Source: Entomohabitans teleogrylli (GTDB lineage Bacteria; Pseudomonadota; Gammaproteobacteria; Enterobacterales; Enterobacteriaceae). From it: a stretch of 64,000 nt of DNA. Made by a program: the position numbers and the translations under genes. This document shows positions 1-8,708 of this stretch, in pieces. The DNA is taken from contig NZ_LLXO01000015.1 of assembly GCF_001484765.1 (NCBI RefSeq), forward strand, positions 62,001 to 126,000, written 5' to 3'. The notes under the pieces are model-generated. The model made no database searches, was not told where the DNA came from, and saw only the letters and a list, made by a program, of their open reading frames with translations. Numbering within the stretch: position 1 is the first letter of the stretch; each line of letters begins with the position of its first letter.

Positions 1-570
1 ATGGTTTGAGAACAGCGTCGCCAGTCCTTCCACATCATTGCGCCAGTCGCGATGCAGCTCGCAGGCGACGCCAAACCAGGTCATTAACTGAGCGCCGGCC
101 CGCGACATTCTGTCCCACGATGAATGGCGGGTGATTTCATTAAAGGTACCGGAGGCATCGGTTACCACAAACACCTCAAATCCCTCCTCAATCGCGGAGA
201 GTGCGGGAAACGCGACGCACACCTCGGTTACCACACCGGCGATAATCAACTGCTTCTTACCGGTGGCTTTGACCGCTTTCACAAAGTCTTCGTTATCCCA
301 GGCGTTAATGTTGCCTGGTCGGGCGATATAGGGCGCATCCGGAAATAACGCTTTAAGTTCCGGAACCAGCGGACCGTTAGGGCCGGTTTCAAAGCTGGTG
401 GTGAGAATGGTCGGTAACTTGAAATACTTTGCCAGGTCCCCCAGCGCCAGTACGTTATTTTTAAATTTATCCGGATCGATATCTCTGACCAGTGAGAGCA
501 AACCAGCCTGGTGGTCAACCAGTAGTACCGCAGCGTCATTTTTATCCAGTCGTACATAGGGTGTTGTCAT
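1..570 (-). CDS. ycaC: YcaC, isochorismatase-fold hydrolase (3' end outside the window)
   Basis: The reading frame starts at the ATG at 570 and runs off the left edge after 190 codons; the E. coli protein has 208. The translation (MTTPYVRLDKNDAAVLLVDH...) is close to E. coli YcaC. It belongs to the cysteine hydrolase (isochorismatase-like) superfamily: Asp19 in LLVDHQAG, Arg84 in IARPG and Cys118 in VVTEVCV sit where the family's catalytic residues are expected. The family forms cytoplasmic oligomers and the natural substrate of YcaC is unknown. It is divergent from ycaD, as in E. coli. Identity is certain; the function is not. Confidence 0.93.
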   Translation of the reverse strand, partial: MTTPYVRLDKNDAAVLLVDHQAGLLSLVRDIDPDKFKNNVLALGDLAKYFKLPTILTTSFETGPNGPLVPELKALFPDAPYIARPGNINAWDNEDFVKAVKATGKKQLIIAGVVTEVCVAFPALSAIEEGFEVFVVTDASGTFNEITRHSSWDRMSRAGAQLMTWFGVACELHRDWRNDVEGLATLFSNH

Positions 571-915
571 TGTTATCTCCGGATTAGGGAAAGAAGGGCG
601 CCTGTTAGCAGGCGAAGCGTTTGCGCTATTGAGTGTAGATAAGCCTGGCGAATTGCGACAGGAACATAAACAACACGTACACTACGGCGTTTCTTTCCAT
701 AAAATTTTTCTTAGATGAATAAAGCCGCAGGTTAAATTAATTAACTGAAATAGAAATAAATAATCGTGGATTCGGATGCCGTTAAGTATGGCTGGATAAA
801 TATTTTAAATCGTCGTGCGACAAATCGCGCCGGTAGCGCGGTGGGGTGGATTGACAATGTTTATGGCAGTGGCATGATGCGCACAAATCACGACGCTCCT
901 CACGGTTGTAAATCC
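571..915. other. Intergenic region between divergent ycaC and ycaD
   Basis: These 345 bases hold no convincing gene. The ycaD reading frame stays open upstream to a GTG at 766, but the extra 50 codons have no counterpart in E. coli YcaD. Promoters for both divergent genes should lie here; I could not assign them with confidence. Confidence 0.6.
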
Positions 916-2064
916 ATGTCCACATACACCCGGCCAGTGCTGTTATTGCTCTGTGGCCTGCTTTTATTGACGCTGGCGATTGCGGTATTAAACACGTTAG
1001 TTCCGCTGTGGCTGGCTCATGAGTCACTTCCTACCTGGCAGGTCGGTCTGGTGGGATCTTCCTATTTCACCGGTAATTTACTCGGTACTGTACTCGCTGG
1101 CTGGCTGATTCAGCGTCTGGGATTTAATCGTAGCTATTACATTGCTTCACTGATTTTTGCCGCCGGTTGTGTTGGGCTGGGGATTATGGTGGGTTTCTGG
1201 AGCTGGATGGCCTGGCGTTTTATCGCCGGTATTGGCTGCGCGATGATTTGGGTCGTCGTGGAAAGCGCGTTGATGCGTAGCGGTACTTCGCGCAATCGCG
1301 GGCGACTGCTGGCGGCGTATATGATGGTCTACTACCTGGGTACGGTGGTCGGTCAGCTCTTGATCAGCAAAGTCTCCACCGAGCTGCTGCATGTGCTGCC
1401 GTGGGTGTGCGGGCTGGTGCTGGCCGGTGTACTGCCGCTGCTGTTTACCCGTATCGTCAATAACCGCGGCGAGCAGCAGGAAACGGCCCATATCTGGTCA
1501 ATGCTCAGACTGCGTCAGGCGCGGCTGGGCGTCAATGGCTGCGTGATTTCCGGAATTGTACTCGGCTCGCTCTACGGTCTGATGCCGCTATACCTTAATC
1601 ATCAGGGCATCAGCGATGCCAGCATCGGTTTCTGGATGGCGGTGCTGGTCAGCGCCGGTATTGTCGGGCAGTGGCCGGTAGGGCGGCTGGCCGATCGTTT
1701 CGGGCGGCTGCTGGTTCTGCGGGTACAGGTGTTTATCGTTATTATCGGCTGTCTGGCCATGCTGAGCCAGGCGGCGATGGTGCCAGCGCTGTTTATCCTC
1801 GGGGCATCGGGGTTTACGCTTTATCCGGTGGCGATGGCCTGGGCCTGCGAAAAAGTGGAACATCACCAACTGGTGGCGATGAATCAGGCGCTGTTGCTCA
1901 GCTACACCATTGGTAGTCTGCTGGGGCCATCCCTGACGGCAATGCTGATGCAGCGTTATTCAGATAGTTCGCTGTTTATTGCTATCGCCAGCGTGTCATT
2001 GGTTTATCTGCTGATGTTGCTGCGTAATGCCGGCCAGCATCCCACCCCGGTGGCTCATATCTGA
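916..2064 (+). CDS. ycaD: YcaD, major facilitator superfamily transporter
   Basis: An inner-membrane transporter of 382 residues, the same length as E. coli YcaD. I chose the ATG at 916 ([14 protein letters not shown]) because it matches the E. coli start. About twelve hydrophobic segments are visible. MFS signatures include [12 protein letters not shown] and [14 protein letters not shown] between helices. The substrate is unknown. It is followed directly by a hairpin (2070-2090) facing the convergent PTS operon. In E. coli the next genes are ycaM, ycaN and ycaK; here they are replaced by the sugar cluster. Confidence 0.95.
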   Translation: MSTYTRPVLLLLCGLLLLTLAIAVLNTLVPLWLAHESLPTWQVGLVGSSYFTGNLLGTVLAGWLIQRLGFNRSYYIASLIFAAGCVGLGIMVGFWSWMAWRFIAGIGCAMIWVVVESALMRSGTSRNRGRLLAAYMMVYYLGTVVGQLLISKVSTELLHVLPWVCGLVLAGVLPLLFTRIVNNRGEQQETAHIWSMLRLRQARLGVNGCVISGIVLGSLYGLMPLYLNHQGISDASIGFWMAVLVSAGIVGQWPVGRLADRFGRLLVLRVQVFIVIIGCLAMLSQAAMVPALFILGASGFTLYPVAMAWACEKVEHHQLVAMNQALLLSYTIGSLLGPSLTAMLMQRYSDSSLFIAIASVSLVYLLMLLRNAGQHPTPVAHI

Positions 2065-2069
2065 AAAGC

Positions 2070-2090
2070 ACCCGCGCCATGAGCGCGGGT
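2070..2090. terminator. Hairpin terminator between ycaD and the PTS operon
   Basis: A perfect 8-bp stem, ACCCGCGC and GCGCGGGT, encloses a CATGA loop. It lies between two convergent genes and may serve both strands. There is no long T-run on either side. Confidence 0.7.
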
Positions 2091-2095
2091 GGTAT

Positions 2096-2530
2096 TCAAC
2101 AACAGAGTGCCTGACGCAGTGCGCTTTCGCTGGTGGTCGACAGTATTCGCGCCAGTCGGTTTTCCTGATCCAGCCAGTTCACCAGTTGTTCAATTTTCTC
2201 CAGATGCTGCCGGCTGCTGGCGGCGGCCAGAACGATGATCAGTCCAACCGGTTGTTCGGATGGAAAAAACACCGCCTCCTCCAGACGTAACAGCGACAGG
2301 TGGCTGGTGGTACTGAATACGCCCTCCTGCGGACGGGCATGCGGCAGCGCAAAGCCTGGGCTGAGCAGATACCAGGGGCCGATCAGCTGTGTAGCGCGAA
2401 TGATGGCCGCGCTGTAGCCGGTACTGATAATGCCCTGGCGCTCAAGTGGCTGGCAGGCGAGGCTTACCGCCTGCAGCCAGTCTTCACAGCTTTGCGCATA
2501 CTGTACGGCGCTGAACAGCGTGCTTTCCAT
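2096..2530 (-). CDS. PTS EIIA component, mannitol/fructose/ascorbate type
   Basis: A cytoplasmic phosphocarrier of 144 residues that would take phosphate from HPr on a histidine and pass it to EIIB. The motif GFALPHARP contains the expected active-site His. The ATG at 2530 is preceded by AGGAGT at good spacing; the frame also stays open into the upstream transketolase gene, but that extension has no ribosome site. It is the last gene of the IIB-IIC-TktN-TktC-IIA operon, 14 bases after the transketolase C subunit. The family is clear; the sugar is unknown. Confidence 0.85.
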   Translation of the reverse strand: MESTLFSAVQYAQSCEDWLQAVSLACQPLERQGIISTGYSAAIIRATQLIGPWYLLSPGFALPHARPQEGVFSTTSHLSLLRLEEAVFFPSEQPVGLIIVLAAASSRQHLEKIEQLVNWLDQENRLARILSTTSESALRQALCC

Positions 2531-2544
2531 GGCCTTACTCCTTG

Positions 2545-3468
2545 CTACAGATAGCGCTGAATCGCACTGCACAGCGCTTCGCCGCTGATGCCGTATTTTT
2601 GTTTCAGCGCCCGGCTATTGCCGGATTCGCTAAATGTATCGCGGGTGCCGAGGCGGATAAGTCGCTTCGGCTGGCCGGATTCCGCCAGGGTTTCCGCAAC
2701 CTGGCCGCCCAACCCACCGTTGATGGTGTGATTTTCAATTGTGGCGACGAGTGGGCAATCGGCGGTCAGCGCCAGAAATGCTGTGTGGTTAAACGGTTTC
2801 AGGGTAGCCACGTGAATGAGCTTGCCCTTTTTTCCGCTATCAAGCAGCGCCTGATAGCCTGCGGTGGCCTGTTCCAGTACCGTCCCTTCAAACAGAATGG
2901 CGAAGTCATTACCGCTGTCTTCGATAGCTGCGATGTCGCTGACTCGCGGTACCCGGCTTTTATCCCGTACCGGCATGGGTTCTCTGGCGACGCGGATATA
3001 CACCGGCCCCGGTATTTTCACAGCCTGTTCAAAGGCGTCATAAACTTCCTGGGCATCGGCGGGGGTCAGAATCGTGATACCGGGCAACGCCCGGGTCAGC
3101 GCCAGATCCTCCAGAGCATGATGCGATGCGCCGTCCGGTCCGTCGTCCATCCCGGGATGGCTGCCCACCAGTTTGATATTCGCCCGTGCATAGCAGGCCT
3201 GGCGTAGCTGAGTCCATGCCGTGCCGGTAACAAACATTGCAAAATTAACATAAAAAGGGATGGCGCCTTCCAGCGCCTGGCCGGTGGCGAAGCTCATCGC
3301 GGAACCTTCAGCGATACCCATTTCGAAAAAGTCATCCGGCCAGACGGCCTGGAATTGATCGGTACGGGTGGAACTGGCTAAATCGCTGTCGATCACCACC
3401 AGCGGATAACCCTTTTCCTTGAGCGCCAGCAGCGCATTACCGATTTCGTCGCGGGGGGCTTTCATCAC
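2545..3468 (-). CDS. Transketolase, C-terminal subunit (split enzyme)
   Basis: This 307-residue protein corresponds to the pyrimidine-binding and C-terminal domains of transketolase. MGIAEGSAMSFATGQ contains the conserved catalytic Glu, and the SHPGMDDGPDGASHHALED segment is typical of the family. Ordinary E. coli transketolases are single chains of about 660 residues; here the enzyme is two genes whose ends overlap by 4 bases (3465-3468), implying coupled translation and a heteromeric enzyme. Split transketolases of this kind serve specialised sugar pathways, for example apulose-4-phosphate or sulfofructose cleavage. The link to a PTS suggests a phosphorylated ketose substrate, which is inference. 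Confidence 0.9.
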   Translation of the reverse strand: MMKAPRDEIGNALLALKEKGYPLVVIDSDLASSTRTDQFQAVWPDDFFEMGIAEGSAMSFATGQALEGAIPFYVNFAMFVTGTAWTQLRQACYARANIKLVGSHPGMDDGPDGASHHALEDLALTRALPGITILTPADAQEVYDAFEQAVKIPGPVYIRVAREPMPVRDKSRVPRVSDIAAIEDSGNDFAILFEGTVLEQATAGYQALLDSGKKGKLIHVATLKPFNHTAFLALTADCPLVATIENHTINGGLGGQVAETLAESGQPKRLIRLGTRDTFSESGNSRALKQKYGISGEALCSAIQRYL

Positions 3469-4262
3469 TGTAGTTCCTCCATTGCCTGCTGATATTGCTG
3501 TTGCGTCGGGGTTTTTGAATGCCAGTCGCCGTTATTTTCCATGTAGCTAACACCGCACCCTTTAGTGGTATGAGCAACAATCGCCAATGGCTTTCCCGTC
3601 AGATGGCGGGAGAGGGCAAGGGTATCGGCGACCTGGCGCATATCGTTACCGTTGGGCAACTCCAGTACCTGCCAGCCAAAGCAGCGCAGCTTATCGGCCA
3701 GTGGTTCCAGATTGATAACCGCATTCACCGGGTCATGTGATGAAAAACCGTTGTAATCAATAATGGCGACCAGATTGTCCAGCTTCATGTGCGCCGCCTG
3801 TTGCAGGGTTTCCCAGATTTGTCCCTCGTGCATTTCGCCATCGCCGATAATCGCGAATACCCGGTGAGGTTCCTGGCGGCGCTTTTTCGCCGCCGCCATC
3901 CCGGCAGCAACCGACAGTCCCTGGCCGAGCAGGCCGGTGGTCGCATCCACCTGTGGTAGCGATTTGACGCTCGGATGCCCCTGTAGCCGGGAATCTATCT
4001 GGCGGAAAGTATGAAACTCCTCGCGCGCAATAATGCCTTTTTGGTACAGCAGGGCATATTGGGCGGCGACGGCGTGACCTTTACTCATCACTACCCGCGC
4101 CCGGCGCGTGGCGTGCAGATCGACTTCCATGTCATAAATCCAGGTAAGGATATCGATAATTGACAGTGCTCCGCCGGGGTGCCCGATGCCTGATTCATAG
4201 ATCATGGTAACGATGTCGCGCCGGGCCTGGCGCGCATGAGCGCGTAGTTCCTCAATATTCAT
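3465..4262 (-). CDS. Transketolase, N-terminal (thiamine diphosphate-binding) subunit
   Basis: A 265-residue protein equivalent to the first domain of transketolase. The thiamine diphosphate/Mg motif runs from GDGEMHEGQIWE to DYNGFSSHD. GIGHPGGALSIIDIL and SKGHAVAAQYALL near the N-terminus are also characteristic. It overlaps the C-terminal subunit gene by 4 bases and follows the PTS IIC gene by 14, so all are probably on one mRNA. It would catalyse two-carbon ketol transfer once assembled with the other subunit. I see no pentulose kinase or epimerase in the cluster. Confidence 0.9.
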   Translation of the reverse strand: MNIEELRAHARQARRDIVTMIYESGIGHPGGALSIIDILTWIYDMEVDLHATRRARVVMSKGHAVAAQYALLYQKGIIAREEFHTFRQIDSRLQGHPSVKSLPQVDATTGLLGQGLSVAAGMAAAKKRRQEPHRVFAIIGDGEMHEGQIWETLQQAAHMKLDNLVAIIDYNGFSSHDPVNAVINLEPLADKLRCFGWQVLELPNGNDMRQVADTLALSRHLTGKPLAIVAHTTKGCGVSYMENNGDWHSKTPTQQQYQQAMEELQ

Positions 4263-4276
4263 AGCCCCTCCTCAGG

Positions 4277-5542
4277 TTATGGCAACATCTTGCCGATGTA
4301 GTAAACCAGCAGACCCAACACCACAAAGTCAGTTTCCGGGAAGCTGGTGCCGGACAGTCCCACCGATTCCATAATCGGGTAGATCAGCGCAGGGCCGATT
4401 CCAATCAGGATCCCGGTAATAAAGCTGCCGACGATAGCGCCTTTCCAGCCGCCGGAAGCATTGCCAAACACTGCGGCGGTAGCGCCAATGAAGAAGTAAG
4501 GGATCGCCACCGGGATAATGACCGTCTGGCCGATCAGCGCCAGGATCCCCATGACGAGTAGCCCACCAATAAACGATGAGATGAATCCCAGCACTGTCGC
4601 GGTAGGCGCGTAGGGAAAGACCACCGGACAGTCGAGTGCGGGTCTGGCGTTAGGTATAAATTTTTCAGAAATCCCGAGGAACGCCGGCACAATTTCCGAC
4701 AGCAGCAGGCGAACGCCGGTAATGATGATGTACAGAGAGGCGGTAAACATCAGCGACTGATACAACGGGTAGACCAGCCAGTGCATGCCGCCAGCAGCGG
4801 CGCTGACCGCAGCTTTACCGGCAGCAAGGGCGGCAATGTAATAGAAGATGCTGACGGAGATCGACACCGACACAATGTAGTCTTTAAAGATGCCCAGCCA
4901 GCCGGGGAGGTTCAACTTTTCCGTTGACTGTCGCGGGTCGCCGACCTTTGAACCAATCCAGCCGGATGCGGCATAAGCCAGAGTGACATAGTGACCCATG
5001 GCTATCTCATCGTTACCGGTAATTTTACGCATCCACGGCTGGGCGATAGCCGGGTAAATGCAGGCTGCCAGCCCCAGCAGCACGGAACCGACAGCAATAG
5101 TAACGGCATCGCTGTAACCGAGAGCTTTCAGGGTGACGGTAAGCAGGGCAGAGAGGTAAAGGTTATGCTGCCCGGTGAGAAAAATATATTTAAACGGCGT
5201 GATTCGGGCAAACAGCAAATTCCAGCCAAAACCAATTACCATGACCAGGGAAACACTCATTGCGAATTTGGTCTGCGCCAGTCCGGTCAGCGCTTCTGCC
5301 AGCGGCATCACCCCTTTCAGGCCGAATCCGTCGCTGAACAGGGTCTGGAAGTTGCCCAGTGAAGAGACCGCCAGACCCGCGCCGCCGGCAAAAACCAGAA
5401 ACCCGACGATGGTTTTAAAGGTCCCGGAAAGCACTTTTTCTATCGGTTTACGCTGAATAAGCAATCCCAGCAGGGCAATAAATCCGACTAACAGTGGAGT
5501 CACACCCAGAATGTCAAATACAATAAACCTGAGGAGTTCCAT
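4277..5542 (-). CDS. PTS EIIC permease, ascorbate (UlaA/SgaT) family
   Basis: A polytopic inner-membrane permease of 421 residues with around ten hydrophobic segments. It begins MELLRFIVFDILGVTPLLVG, typical of the UlaA/SgaT (PTS-AG) family. E. coli UlaA has 465 residues. It would import the sugar while EIIB phosphorylates it. It lies 17 bases after the EIIB gene and 14 before the transketolase N subunit. The substrate is probably not ascorbate, because the ascorbate-6-phosphate enzymes (UlaD/E/F/G) are absent and split transketolase genes take their place. Confidence 0.88.
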   Translation of the reverse strand: MELLRFIVFDILGVTPLLVGFIALLGLLIQRKPIEKVLSGTFKTIVGFLVFAGGAGLAVSSLGNFQTLFSDGFGLKGVMPLAEALTGLAQTKFAMSVSLVMVIGFGWNLLFARITPFKYIFLTGQHNLYLSALLTVTLKALGYSDAVTIAVGSVLLGLAACIYPAIAQPWMRKITGNDEIAMGHYVTLAYAASGWIGSKVGDPRQSTEKLNLPGWLGIFKDYIVSVSISVSIFYYIAALAAGKAAVSAAAGGMHWLVYPLYQSLMFTASLYIIITGVRLLLSEIVPAFLGISEKFIPNARPALDCPVVFPYAPTATVLGFISSFIGGLLVMGILALIGQTVIIPVAIPYFFIGATAAVFGNASGGWKGAIVGSFITGILIGIGPALIYPIMESVGLSGTSFPETDFVVLGLLVYYIGKMLP

Positions 5543-5559
5543 ATTTCCTCCGTGAACGG

Positions 5560-5835
5560 TTAGTGGCCGTGGACGACGCCAGAGAGCGCTGTTTCCATCT
5601 CTTCGCTGTTCATGAGATCGGTGATGCCGATGGCCCGGAAGCCCGCCGCTTCTATTTCGTCGGTGAGGTCGCGCATGGTTAAGACAAAATCGATATCGCG
5701 CCAGGTATTGAGACCGGAGAGGACGTCATGCTCAAGTTCAATATCCCAGCCGTGTTTATCAATGACTTTCTGCGCTTTAATCTTCAGCATTAAGGAACTG
5801 CCCATGCCGGTACGACAGACGATAAGCCCTTTCAT
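5560..5835 (-). CDS. PTS EIIB component, ascorbate type
   Basis: A 91-residue cytoplasmic phosphotransfer protein and first gene of the operon. The N-terminal loop LIVCRTGMGSSLML carries the phosphorylatable cysteine (Cys7) in the P-loop-like CxTGMGSS motif of the lactose/ascorbate EIIB superfamily. The start has a strong ribosome site (AGGAGAAAGCAA before ATG). It receives phosphate from the EIIA at the far end of the operon and donates it to sugar bound in EIIC. Confidence 0.87.
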   Translation of the reverse strand: MKGLIVCRTGMGSSLMLKIKAQKVIDKHGWDIELEHDVLSGLNTWRDIDFVLTMRDLTDEIEAAGFRAIGITDLMNSEEMETALSGVVHGH

Positions 5836-5855
5836 TTGCTTTCTCCTGTGCTTTG

Positions 5856-5898
5856 AAAATAATTATTTTTAGTGTATTTTTAATAAAAAAAATTATTA
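5856..5898. promoter_or_regulatory. AT-rich palindromes, candidate operators of the RpiR-type regulator
   Basis: Two palindromes lie in the 120-base gap between the divergent PTS operon and its regulator: AAAATAATTATTTT at 5856-5869, and TAATAA-N6-TTATTA at 5881-5898. RpiR-family regulators often bind AT-rich inverted repeats in such gaps. The position supports this, but the assignment is inference. Confidence 0.4.
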
Positions 5899-5915
5899 TC
5901 CCGGCGTGCGAGAAA

Positions 5916-5937
5916 AGATGTGATTGTGTTTGCATTT
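5916..5937. promoter_or_regulatory. Candidate CRP (cAMP receptor protein) site
   Basis: TGTGA at 5919-5923 is followed after 6 bases by TTGCA, with AT-rich flanks fitting the 22-bp CRP consensus. The left half matches well and the right half imperfectly. Catabolite control of a PTS operon would be expected, but this is a motif match only. Confidence 0.4.
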
Positions 5938-5955
5938 TGAGCAAAAAGGCGAAAA

Positions 5956-6804
5956 ATGAGCCAGATAAATACTAATTTATTGATAAATATAAGAAATGAA
6001 GCTTCCGGGCTCAGTCCGATCCTTGAGAAGGTAGGCCGTTTTGTCACAGAGAATCCTGATTTTGTGATGCGACATACCATTAGCGAGCTGGCGGGTTCGA
6101 TTGAAACCAGCGAGGGGAGTATTACCCGTTTTTGCCGGGCGTTTGGTTTTAAAGGGTTTTCGGATTTCAGAACCGCGCTGGCTCTTGAGCAGGGGGCTGC
6201 CCGGCCGGAAGAGCAGGAAGATGAACAAATGGCCGCCGTTATGGCGAGCATTCGCGACAGCCATTCGATTATTAATGCTCAGGAGCTTCAGACGGCCGCC
6301 GCGTGGTTAAATCAGGTGGATAGCGTGGCGATTTATGCGGTGGGAACGGCGGTTCCGGTGGCGTTGTTTCTGCAAATGAATCTGATAAAGATGGGCAAAA
6401 CCGCGAGCTTTGTCGATCGTTTTTATCTCGCCACGTCATCAATGATGGCGGAACCCTGTAGCCAGGGGATCATTGTGGTCCATACTGAGCAGGTGTCTGC
6501 GGATATGATGCAGGTGCTGGCGCTGGCGAAACAGCACGGAGCCCGGATCCTGTCGCTGACGCGTGGCACATTTGCGCCGCTCAGCCGTCTTTCTGACTGG
6601 AATTTGCAGGCTGCCGTGGCGCTGAAGGGGGAGGCCGAATTTGGTTTTGCTGAGATAGCTGGCGCGATGATGGTGGCCGATCGCTTACTGAGTGCGCTGG
6701 AAGAGCAGGATGAGCGCTATGCGAAATGCCGCTCCGCGCATCAGAAGAGCATTTTCTCAATAGAGAGCGTGGCGAATAAGCTGTCGCAATATTTTATGTC
6801 ATAA
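5956..6804 (+). CDS. RpiR/MurR-family transcriptional regulator
   Basis: A 282-residue regulator with an N-terminal helix-turn-helix of the RpiR type (about residues 1-77, including TISELAGSIETSEGSITRFC) and a C-terminal SIS phosphosugar-binding domain (about 120-250, including VAIYAVGTAVPVALFLQMNL). It is divergent from the PTS-transketolase operon, so it probably controls that operon in response to the phosphorylated sugar. The start ATG follows AAAAAGGCGAAAA. Whether it represses or activates cannot be read from the sequence. Confidence 0.85.
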   Translation: MSQINTNLLINIRNEASGLSPILEKVGRFVTENPDFVMRHTISELAGSIETSEGSITRFCRAFGFKGFSDFRTALALEQGAARPEEQEDEQMAAVMASIRDSHSIINAQELQTAAAWLNQVDSVAIYAVGTAVPVALFLQMNLIKMGKTASFVDRFYLATSSMMAEPCSQGIIVVHTEQVSADMMQVLALAKQHGARILSLTRGTFAPLSRLSDWNLQAAVALKGEAEFGFAEIAGAMMVADRLLSALEEQDERYAKCRSAHQKSIFSIESVANKLSQYFMS

Positions 6805-6809
6805 AAAGG

Positions 6810-7595
6810 CTACAGGAGCGGTTGCAGCTTTTCAGGAATACGGTACTGCTTACCGTCGTAGCGCAGTAGCCATGTCGCTTTACCAGGCTGATCCTTCGTG
6901 ACGCACTCGCCGCTGGCATCAATCCAGGCGGTCGATGACACGCTTCTTTCATTGACCCGAATTGCCGCGTATCCGTGGTGCGAGGCGCTATCCATCGCCA
7001 GGGAGCGTTCCGTGTCAGTAAACTCGCCAGCGCATACTCCGTCCCACTCGCCGCTGCTTTCCGCCACCAGGACTTCCTCAAGAATGGTGCGCAACTGATG
7101 ATTCTCAATAACATACAATGACAGGACATTCTCAGAGAAAGGATTGACGCGCGAACTGCCGGTACGGCCGATACGCAGACCAAATGCCGTTTGATTCGGC
7201 GCGACTTTCCAGCGTGCGGTGTCGAACGCAATGCTGCTGATACGAACCGCGTCATCGTCCATGCGATTTGCCAGATGTAACCGCTGCTTAACTTCCAGGG
7301 TGGTGGAATCCAGCACCAGCAATTGCAGAGAGCCGGTATGGTCGTAATCGCTCTGCTGTTGCGACATCAGCGGAACCGCGGCCAGCGTCAGCTGCGGATT
7401 GGCGGGCCAGACGCGGCAAATCGCGCTTTGCGGCGAGGCGCCGTTGGTCTTAATCACCAGTCCATCAGTGGTGATAGCGCCTTCCGCCGTTAGGCTGGCG
7501 TCAGGCCAGACGTGCTGAACGATCGCATTGATATTACAACTGGCGTTTGCCCATTGAGCCGCCAGCAGGAGTATCCCTGAAATAAATAATCGCAT
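6810..7595 (-). CDS. Unrecognised exported (probably periplasmic) protein
   Basis: A 261-residue protein I do not recognise. It has a short cleavable-looking signal peptide (MRLFISGILLLAAQWANA, then SC), so it is probably periplasmic. No further membrane segment is visible. The mature part has four cysteines (in ASCNINAI, AICRVWPA, DGVCAGEF and GECVTKDQ), which could form disulfides. The ATG is preceded by GGAAGGA at good spacing. It is convergent with the RpiR gene (5 bases between the stops) and shares a strand with pflA downstream. No function can be assigned. Confidence 0.75.
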   Translation of the reverse strand: MRLFISGILLLAAQWANASCNINAIVQHVWPDASLTAEGAITTDGLVIKTNGASPQSAICRVWPANPQLTLAAVPLMSQQQSDYDHTGSLQLLVLDSTTLEVKQRLHLANRMDDDAVRISSIAFDTARWKVAPNQTAFGLRIGRTGSSRVNPFSENVLSLYVIENHQLRTILEEVLVAESSGEWDGVCAGEFTDTERSLAMDSASHHGYAAIRVNERSVSSTAWIDASGECVTKDQPGKATWLLRYDGKQYRIPEKLQPLL

Positions 7596-7634
7596 CGCGT
7601 CCTTCCCTGTCTATTATGGCGCCAGATAATAAAA

Positions 7635-7655
7635 CGGCTACCCCTGTGGCAGCCG
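7635..7655 (-). terminator. Rho-independent terminator after pflA or the unknown exported gene region
   Basis: Read on the minus strand, CGGCT-G-CC, a short loop and GG-T-AGCCG form a stem followed by TTTTATT. It lies just past the pflA stop, so it most likely ends pflA transcripts. Confidence 0.75.
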
Positions 7656-7672
7656 CTTTATGGCAATTTAAC

Positions 7673-8413
7673 TCAATACATTACGTTGTGACCATACTGC
7701 TCAAGAATGCCTTTCACGCGCTCCATGGTCTCTTTCTTCGGGGGTTTTACGCCGTCCAGCTTGTACTCTTCGCCCATCGCCACCCACTTATGTTTGCCGA
7801 GTTCGTGGTAGGGCAGCAGTTCGATTTTCTCTACGTTGCCCATATCGCGGGTGAATTCCCCAAGACGGTGGGCGGAATCGTCATCGTCGGACCAGCCGGG
7901 TACAACAACGTAGCGAATCCAGGTTTTAATCCCTTTTGCCGAGATATATTTTGCGAATTCCAGCGTACGGTGGTTGGAGACGCCCACCAGATTCTGGTGG
8001 ATCTCGTCGTTAATCTGCTTGAGATCCAGCATCACCAGATCGGTCACCTCCAGCAGTTCATCGATAACCGGATCGTAACGACGTACGAAACCGTTGGTGT
8101 CCAGGCAGGTGTGGATACCCTCTTTCTTACAGGCCCGGAACCAGTCGCGAACAAATTCAGCCTGAAGAATGGCTTCGCCGCCGGACGCCGTTACGCCGCC
8201 GCCTGACGCATTCATAAAATGACGATAGGTCACCACGTCTTTCATCAATTCTTCTACCGTGATTTCCTTGCCGCCGTGGGTGTCCCAGGTATCGCGGTTA
8301 TGGCAGTAAAGGCAGCGCATCAGACAGCCCTGGAAGAAGGTGATAAAACGGATGCCCGGGCCATCGACGGTGCCACAGGATTCAAAGGAGTGAATGCGAC
8401 CAGTAACTGACAT
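7673..8413 (-). CDS. pflA: Pyruvate formate-lyase activating enzyme (radical SAM)
   Basis: This enzyme places the glycyl radical on PflB, using S-adenosylmethionine and a [4Fe-4S] cluster, under anaerobic conditions in the cytoplasm. The CxxxCxxC cluster motif is visible as [12 protein letters not shown] near residue 30. The start at 8413 ([13 protein letters not shown]) gives 246 residues, the same as E. coli, with GGAG upstream; the frame is open further upstream but lacks homology there. It lies 295 bases downstream of pflB on the same strand, as in E. coli. Confidence 0.97.
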   Translation of the reverse strand: MSVTGRIHSFESCGTVDGPGIRFITFFQGCLMRCLYCHNRDTWDTHGGKEITVEELMKDVVTYRHFMNASGGGVTASGGEAILQAEFVRDWFRACKKEGIHTCLDTNGFVRRYDPVIDELLEVTDLVMLDLKQINDEIHQNLVGVSNHRTLEFAKYISAKGIKTWIRYVVVPGWSDDDDSAHRLGEFTRDMGNVEKIELLPYHELGKHKWVAMGEEYKLDGVKPPKKETMERVKGILEQYGHNVMY

Positions 8414-8643
8414 TGCGGTGTTTTCTCCAGATGCGGCCCATCCGGGGCCTGTATTGGCGCACAGCTCAGGTGGCTGTGTCGAGTCTGTTTTGGCAGTCAT
8501 CCATTGAGTATAGATAGCTGACGAAACAGGCTATTTTATTTGTCATTTTGGTCCCGGGCAGCGCCCGAAATCCTCACCGACTGCGTGCTCAGGTTCCTTC
8601 GGGGCAACAATAACGCCTGTTTGAGCGGCGTGATAATTGTTAA

Positions 8644-8669
8644 AAAGGCCCCACTTACGTGGAGCCTTT
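8644..8669 (-). terminator. Terminator after pflB
   Basis: On the minus strand, AAAGGC-T-CCAC, loop GTAA and GTGG-G-GCC are followed by a run of Ts. It lies about 40 bases after the pflB stop, separating focA-pflB from pflA. The remainder of the pflB-pflA gap shows no gene. Confidence 0.8.
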
Positions 8670-8708
8670 ATTGTACGCCTTTTACCGCGTGATTTCAGTC
8701 AAATCCAA

